Of a stretch of DNA of 9,764 bases, positions 6,647 through 9,764 are shown one piece after another. The stretch spans positions 1 to 9,764 of the forward strand of contig VAZT01000114.1 in the NCBI GenBank assembly GCA_005884825.1. The letters run 5' to 3'. The DNA comes from Alphaproteobacteria bacterium. GTDB lineage: Bacteria; Pseudomonadota; Alphaproteobacteria; ATCC43930; CGMCC-115725. Position numbers and translations under genes: made by a program. The notes beneath the pieces are model-generated. The model worked only from the letters and a program-made list of their open reading frames with translations, did not search any database and was not told the origin of the DNA. Numbering within the stretch: the stretch's first letter is position 1; each line of letters begins with the position of its first letter.

Positions 6647-7871
6647 CGAACTCGCCGGGTGGGTGACCGAGGCCGGGCTGATCGGCCGCAGCGAAACCGA
6701 GCTGATGGCCGGGTTCTGCAGACGCGTTGTCGAAGCCGGGGTGCCGTTGGCACGCGCCCTCGTTATCCTCGACACGCTTCACCCGATTTACGAAGGCCGC
6801 GCTTTCCTGTGGCGCTCCGACAGGCCGGAGACGGCCGAGATTAGGGAATACGGACGCACGAATGAGGGCGAGGCGGCGGAAAGCTGGCGGCGCAGCGTGT
6901 TCTTTCATCTCCTGCAATCGGGCGAGAAGATGCTGCGGCGCCGCCTGACTGCCGGGGACCCGGTCGATTTTCTCAGCTTCAAGGAGGCCCGCGACGAAGG
7001 CATGACCGATTATTTGGCACTCATTCACCGGTTTGCCGACGAGGGCGTGATCGGCGAGATGGATTGCGTCTATTCGGCCTGGTCCAGCGATGCGGCGGAT
7101 GGCTTTGGCGAGGCCGCGGTCGCCGCGCTGAAACGGCTCGCCCCGTTTCTCAAGCTGGCGGTCAAATCGGCGGCGCTCGCGCGCATGGCCGGGACGCTCG
7201 CCGAAACCTATCTCGGCCGCGATCCGGCCCGTCGGGTGATGAGCGGCCGCATCGTCCGCGGCGTCGCCGAGAAGATCGGCGCCGTGCTGTGGTACAGCGA
7301 CCTGCACGGCTACACGCAGATTTCCGACAATTCCCCGCCCGAGCAGATCATCCCGTTGCTCAACGACTATGCCGAAGTCGTGATCTCTGCCGTGCATCGG
7401 CACGGCGGCGATGTGCTGAAGCTGGTCGGCGACGGCACTCTTGCCATCTTCACCACCGAGAACCGCCAGTCAGCATGCCTCGCGGCGCTCGCGGCGGCGG
7501 CGCAGGTGCGCCAAGGAGCCGCCAGGCTCAATGAAAGCCGGAGCCAGGCCGGCCTGCCGACCACTGCGGTTTATCTCGCGCTGCATGTCGGCGACGTCTT
7601 CTACGGCAATGTTGGCAGCAAGGATCGTCTGGATTTCACCGTCATCGGCCCGGCCGTCAACGAGGTCAGCCGCATCCTGGCGATGAGCCGTTCAGTCGAG
7701 CAGGATCTGCTGCTGTCGGCGAGCTTCGCCGACGCGCTCGGTCCCGGAATGCGAAGCCGGCTGGTTTCGGTCGGCCGCTACGCCTTGCGCGGCGTCGCGC
7801 AGCCGCAGGAGCTCTTCACCCCGGAACCCGATTTTCATATTGCGTTGCCGGCGAGTGTAAAGCCCGTATAA
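6627..7871 (+). CDS. Class III adenylate/guanylate cyclase with N-terminal helical sensor-like domain
   Basis: This 414-residue soluble nucleotide cyclase most likely makes cAMP. The catalytic domain occupies about 215-400. Metal-binding Asp225 lies in YSDLHGYTQIS and Asp269 in LVGDGTLAIF. Lys265 and Thr338 (in DFTVIG) occupy the base-specifying positions, a Lys/Thr pair seen in bacterial adenylate cyclases. Asn345 and Arg349 (AVNEVSRI) are the transition-state residues, so all catalytic positions look intact. Residues 1 to about 200 form an N-terminal region common to rhizobial-type cyclases (GFCRRVVEAGVPLARALVILDTLHP in short pieces, near 30-53), presumed to sense or dimerise; no membrane segment or signal peptide is seen. 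ATG at 6627 has GGAAGAG 9 nt upstream and lies inside cobM, overlapping it by 20 nt, so expression with the cobalamin genes is expected. No role in cobalamin synthesis is known for this family. Confidence 0.9.
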   Translation: MNETTFNELAGWVTEAGLIGRSETELMAGFCRRVVEAGVPLARALVILDTLHPIYEGRAFLWRSDRPETAEIREYGRTNEGEAAESWRRSVFFHLLQSGEKMLRRRLTAGDPVDFLSFKEARDEGMTDYLALIHRFADEGVIGEMDCVYSAWSSDAADGFGEAAVAALKRLAPFLKLAVKSAALARMAGTLAETYLGRDPARRVMSGRIVRGVAEKIGAVLWYSDLHGYTQISDNSPPEQIIPLLNDYAEVVISAVHRHGGDVLKLVGDGTLAIFTTENRQSACLAALAAAAQVRQGAARLNESRSQAGLPTTAVYLALHVGDVFYGNVGSKDRLDFTVIGPAVNEVSRILAMSRSVEQDLLLSASFADALGPGMRSRLVSVGRYALRGVAQPQELFTPEPDFHIALPASVKPV

Positions 7872-7884
7872 GGTCCGGGACCGC

Positions 7885-8256
7885 TTAGTCGATCGGGTCA
7901 GCCGTTACACGCCCAAACATGCGAAAGTCGTGAAAGGCGCCCTTGAACCAGGCCTTTTGTTTCAGCGTCCCCTCGTAATTGAAACCTGCCTTGACGAGGA
8001 CCCTGTCGGAGGCATCGTTCCCGGGCAAGGTCCAAGCTTCCATGCGGTTCAACCTGACATGACCGCGTCCACAAGCGACAACCGCGCGGACCGCTTCGGT
8101 CATCAGGCCGCGACCCCAAAATTCCGGGTCCGAGTCGTAACCGATCTCACCCCACCGCCATTGTTTATGGATCCGATTGATACGGATCGCTCCAAGCGGC
8201 GTACCGGTGCTCCGCTTCTGGATCACCCAGGCGCAGCCGCTACCGCTGCTGAACAA
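7885..8256 (-). pseudogene. 5'-truncated GNAT N-acetyltransferase (RimJ/RimL-like) remnant
   Basis: The 123 residues match the central and C-terminal part of RimJ/RimL-type GNAT acetyltransferases, which move an acetyl group from acetyl-CoA to an amine. Motifs seen are GEIGYDSDPEFWGRGLMTEAV, read in short pieces at 36-56 (the acetyl-CoA-binding loop is FWGRG), then LNRMEAWTLPGNDASDRVLVKAGF (about 69-92) and FKGAFHDFRMFGRV (104-117). Family members are about 170-190 residues, so roughly the first 50-60 residues (beta1 to alpha2) are absent. The frame runs back only to a TGA at 8293-8295 and contains no ATG or GTG; TTG at 8256 is the only start and lacks a ribosome site. Likeness to the family stops just upstream of residue 1. 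I therefore call it a remnant left by a deletion. A short expressed protein is possible but would lack part of the fold. It is convergent with the cyclase gene. Confidence 0.75.
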
Positions 8257-8261
8257 TTTTG

Positions 8262-8452
8262 ACTGAGCCCGAACTGAGCAAGGAGGAGAAGCTCACGGGC
8301 GGTGCTTACAACGTCATCGATTCGATGGCCGTATCCTGGAGCCTCTGACGCTCTGGAATGACAACACCGACCCGGCCTTCGGGCCCCAAAACTACATGAG
8401 CATGATCTGGGCGAGCGGCGCGGGGAGTCGCGATGTCACGGAACTGCAATAA
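8262..8452 (+). pseudogene. 3'-terminal remnant of an unrecognised gene, with probable frameshift
   Basis: This stretch falls between called genes but has coding character on the plus strand. From about 8262 one frame reads TEPELSKEEKLTGGAYNVI with G/C-biased third positions, then runs to a stop at 8346-8348. A second frame, offset as if one base had been lost, picks up near 8325 and reads FDGRILEPLTLWNDNTDP, then AFGPQNYMSMIWASGAGS and RDVTELQ, ending at TAA 8450-8452. The two segments join naturally around 8316-8326, suggesting one frameshifted gene tail. There is no start codon with a ribosome site, and the 5' end stops at the same place where the minus-strand GNAT gene loses its 5' end. 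I do not recognise the family and assign no function. The reading as coding is an inference from codon bias and peptide composition. Confidence 0.5.
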
Positions 8453-8461
8453 ACGTGTCAT
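8444..8461 (+). promoter_or_regulatory. Probable Pho box (PhoB operator) upstream of pstS
   Basis: Two 7-bp half-sites, CTGCAAT (8444-8450) and GTGTCAT (8455-8461), are 11 bp apart with an A-rich AAAC spacer. The known PhoB half-site is CTGTCAT repeated every 11 bp with an A/T-rich spacer; by eye 14 of 18 positions agree. A third, weaker GTGTCGA at 8467-8473 follows. The element ends 76 nt before the pstS start, a normal distance for a PhoB-activated promoter, and pst operons are classic PhoB targets, induced on phosphate limitation. The half-site sequence is imperfect, so confidence is moderate. It overlaps the stop codon of the upstream gene remnant. Confidence 0.6.
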
Positions 8462-8537
8462 AAAAGGTGTCGAATGCGCCGTTAAGAAAGTCGCGACCCT
8501 CGCGGGTCAGCCTTCCTGATTGCCGGCGGAGAAAACC

Positions 8538-9587
8538 GTGAACGCTTTTCGCATCGCACTCTTTGGGATGGCCGCGGCTACCGCGATCGGCCTTGCTGCG
8601 CAGGCGGCCGAAATTTCCGGCGCCGGCGCCACCTTCCCCTACCCGATCTATGCGAAATGGGCGGAAGCCTACTCGGCAAAAACCGGTTTGAAGATGAACT
8701 ATCAATCGATCGGTTCGGGCGGCGGTATCGCGCAGATTAATGCGAGGACGGTCGATTTCGGCGCTTCGGACATGCCGTTGAAGCCGGAGGAGCTGGAGAA
8801 GAACGGTCTCACACAATTTCCGCCGGTGATCGGCGGCGAGGTGCTGGTCGTCAATCTGCCGGGCGTTCAGCCGGGCCAAATGACGCTCGACGGCCCGACG
8901 ATCGCCAACATCTATCTGGGCAAGATCACGAAATGGAGTGATCCGGCCATTGGCAAGCTCAATCCCGGCATGAAGCTGCCCGACACGGCGATTGCCGTGG
9001 TTCACCGCTCCGACGGCTCCGGTACTACATTTATCTTCACCAACTATCTCTCGAAGGTGAGCCCGGAGTGGAAAGACAAGGTCAGCGAGGGCACCTCTGT
9101 CCAATGGCCGGTTGGGCTCGGCGGCAAGGGAAATGAGGGCGTCGCGGCGCTGACGTCGCGAACGGCGGGCGCCATCGGCTATGTCGAATACGCCTACGCG
9201 CTGCAGAACAAAATGATCCACACCAAGCTCGTCAATCACGGCGGCGCGTCATTGGAGCCCGGGATCAAGGTGTTCCAGGCCGCCGCCACCAACGCGAATT
9301 GGAAGAGCGCGCCCGGCTTTTATCTGATCCTCACCGACCAGCCGGGTCAGGAGACCTGGCCGATTACCGGTGCGACGTTCATCTTGATGCACAAGAAACA
9401 GGAGCACCCCGGCCGGGCCAAAGAGGTTCTCGCCTTCTTTGATTGGGCCTACAAGAACGGCGCCCAAATGGCGGAATCGCTCGACTATGTCCCGATGCCG
9501 CAGAGCGCCGTCGCGATTTTCGAAGACAGCTGGAAACAGATCGTCGGACCCGACGGCAAGCCGGTCTGGGACGGGCACTCGTCCTGA
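8538..9587 (+). CDS. pstS: Phosphate ABC transporter periplasmic substrate-binding protein PstS
   Basis: PstS binds inorganic phosphate in the periplasm with high affinity and delivers it to the PstCAB importer. The 349-residue precursor has a signal peptide (Arg5, hydrophobic 6-20, cleavage after AQA or AA at 23-24) followed by the mature start EISGAGATFPYP. By alignment from memory with E. coli PstS, the phosphate ligands are all conserved: Thr32 and Phe33 in GATFPY, Ser60 in IGSGGG, Asp78 in GASDMPL, and Arg157, Ser161, Gly162 and Thr163 in HRSDGSGTT. WPVGLGGKGNEG and GAIGYVEYAYA are further family landmarks. GTG at 8538 is chosen because GGAG lies 6 nt upstream and it gives an ideal signal peptide; a TTG at 8520 in the same frame has no such site. 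pstC follows after a hairpin. A Pho box upstream suggests induction under phosphate starvation. Confidence 0.97.
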   Translation: MNAFRIALFGMAAATAIGLAAQAAEISGAGATFPYPIYAKWAEAYSAKTGLKMNYQSIGSGGGIAQINARTVDFGASDMPLKPEELEKNGLTQFPPVIGGEVLVVNLPGVQPGQMTLDGPTIANIYLGKITKWSDPAIGKLNPGMKLPDTAIAVVHRSDGSGTTFIFTNYLSKVSPEWKDKVSEGTSVQWPVGLGGKGNEGVAALTSRTAGAIGYVEYAYALQNKMIHTKLVNHGGASLEPGIKVFQAAATNANWKSAPGFYLILTDQPGQETWPITGATFILMHKKQEHPGRAKEVLAFFDWAYKNGAQMAESLDYVPMPQSAVAIFEDSWKQIVGPDGKPVWDGHSS

Positions 9588-9597
9588 TCTTGCGGGT

Positions 9598-9616
9598 GGG
9601 AGGCCCCGGGCCTCCC
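9598..9616 (+). terminator. GC-rich hairpin between pstS and pstC (attenuator or mRNA-stabilising stem)
   Basis: GGGAGGC (9598-9604) and GCCTCCC (9610-9616) form a perfect 7-bp stem with a 5-nt CCCGG loop; on paper the match extends to 9 bp with a 1-nt loop. It begins 10 nt after the pstS stop. There is no run of T after the stem (CTCTCCCTC follows), so it is not a strong intrinsic terminator. A stem at this place commonly protects the 3' end of the abundant pstS message or reduces read-through into the transporter genes; that role here is inferred. Confidence 0.55.
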
Positions 9617-9650
9617 GCTCTCCCTCGTTGACGGTTTTGGGTGACGCTTC

Positions 9651-9764
9651 GTGGCGGCGGAGACGGCATTCGTTGAGCGCGTAGCGGCCTCGGGTCGGCG
9701 CGGCGGTGTGATCGGCGACGTCGTATTCCGCTCGCTGACTTTTCTGTTTGCGCTGCTCGTTCTG
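9651..9764 (+). CDS. pstC: Phosphate ABC transporter permease PstC (N-terminus only, cut by window end)
   Basis: An open frame of 38 codons runs from GTG at 9651 to the window edge. It reads MAAETAFVERVAASGRRGG, then VIGDVVFRSLTFLFALLVL. The charged N-terminus followed by the start of a first membrane helix (from about residue 28) is what PstC permeases show, and the gene follows pstS in the standard operon order. PstC pairs with PstA to form the inner-membrane channel of the phosphate importer. GGGTGA lies 6 nt upstream as a modest ribosome site, and no earlier in-frame start is attractive. The gene is 63 nt after pstS with a hairpin between. The call rests on position plus a short N-terminus, since the diagnostic permease loop lies outside the window. 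Confidence 0.8.
   Translation, partial: MAAETAFVERVAASGRRGGVIGDVVFRSLTFLFALLVL

Noticed and set aside
8495..8508. Hairpin GACCC-TCGC-GGGTC in the pstS leader
   Set aside because: A 5-bp stem only; not enough to claim a regulatory RNA element.
8436..9239. 267-codon open frame antisense to pstS and the Pho box
   Set aside because: Shadow of pstS with Arg-rich composition and no recognisable motif.

Overview
The window looks like chromosomal DNA of a high-GC alphaproteobacterium. The evidence is strong G/C third-position bias in every convincing gene, a CGFS glutaredoxin next to a BolA protein, a cobalamin methyltransferase cluster, and a Pst phosphate operon. The order is not placed confidently; a Rhodospirillales- or Rhizobiales-like lineage is an inference from protein style only. 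I see no tRNA, rRNA, CRISPR array, insertion sequence or phage gene.

Layout. Bases 5-606 (+): a BolA-family protein and a monothiol CGFS glutaredoxin, which normally partner in iron-sulfur and iron homeostasis. Bases 633-3917 (-): reading leftwards from 3917, an exported FecR-domain/DUF6600-like protein rich in Trp, a PLP-dependent low-specificity L-threonine aldolase 31 nt downstream, and then a small membrane-anchored bacterial-PH-domain protein. Bases 3918-4049: a divergent promoter region holding a short inverted repeat. Bases 4050-7871 (+): a tightly packed, translationally coupled set. It consists of a CbiG-CobJ fusion (cobalamin ring contraction), CobM (precorrin-4 C11-methylation) overlapping it by 4 nt, and a class III nucleotide cyclase overlapping cobM by 20 nt. 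Bases 7885-8452: a scar with a 5'-truncated GNAT acetyltransferase on the minus strand and, back to back with it, a 5'-truncated and apparently frameshifted remnant on the plus strand. Bases 8444-9764 (+): a probable Pho box, pstS (periplasmic phosphate-binding protein), a GC-rich hairpin, and the first 38 codons of pstC.

How the genes relate. cbiG-cobJ and cobM act in successive parts of corrin ring construction. The cyclase is not a cobalamin enzyme, but its start lies inside cobM, so it is probably made from the same transcript. PstS and PstC belong to the high-affinity phosphate importer; the upstream direct repeat fits PhoB control. Most of the window is ordinary housekeeping. The parts most worth checking are the cyclase coupled to the cobalamin genes, the deletion scar with its unrecognised remnant, and the placement of the Pho box on the stop codon of that remnant.
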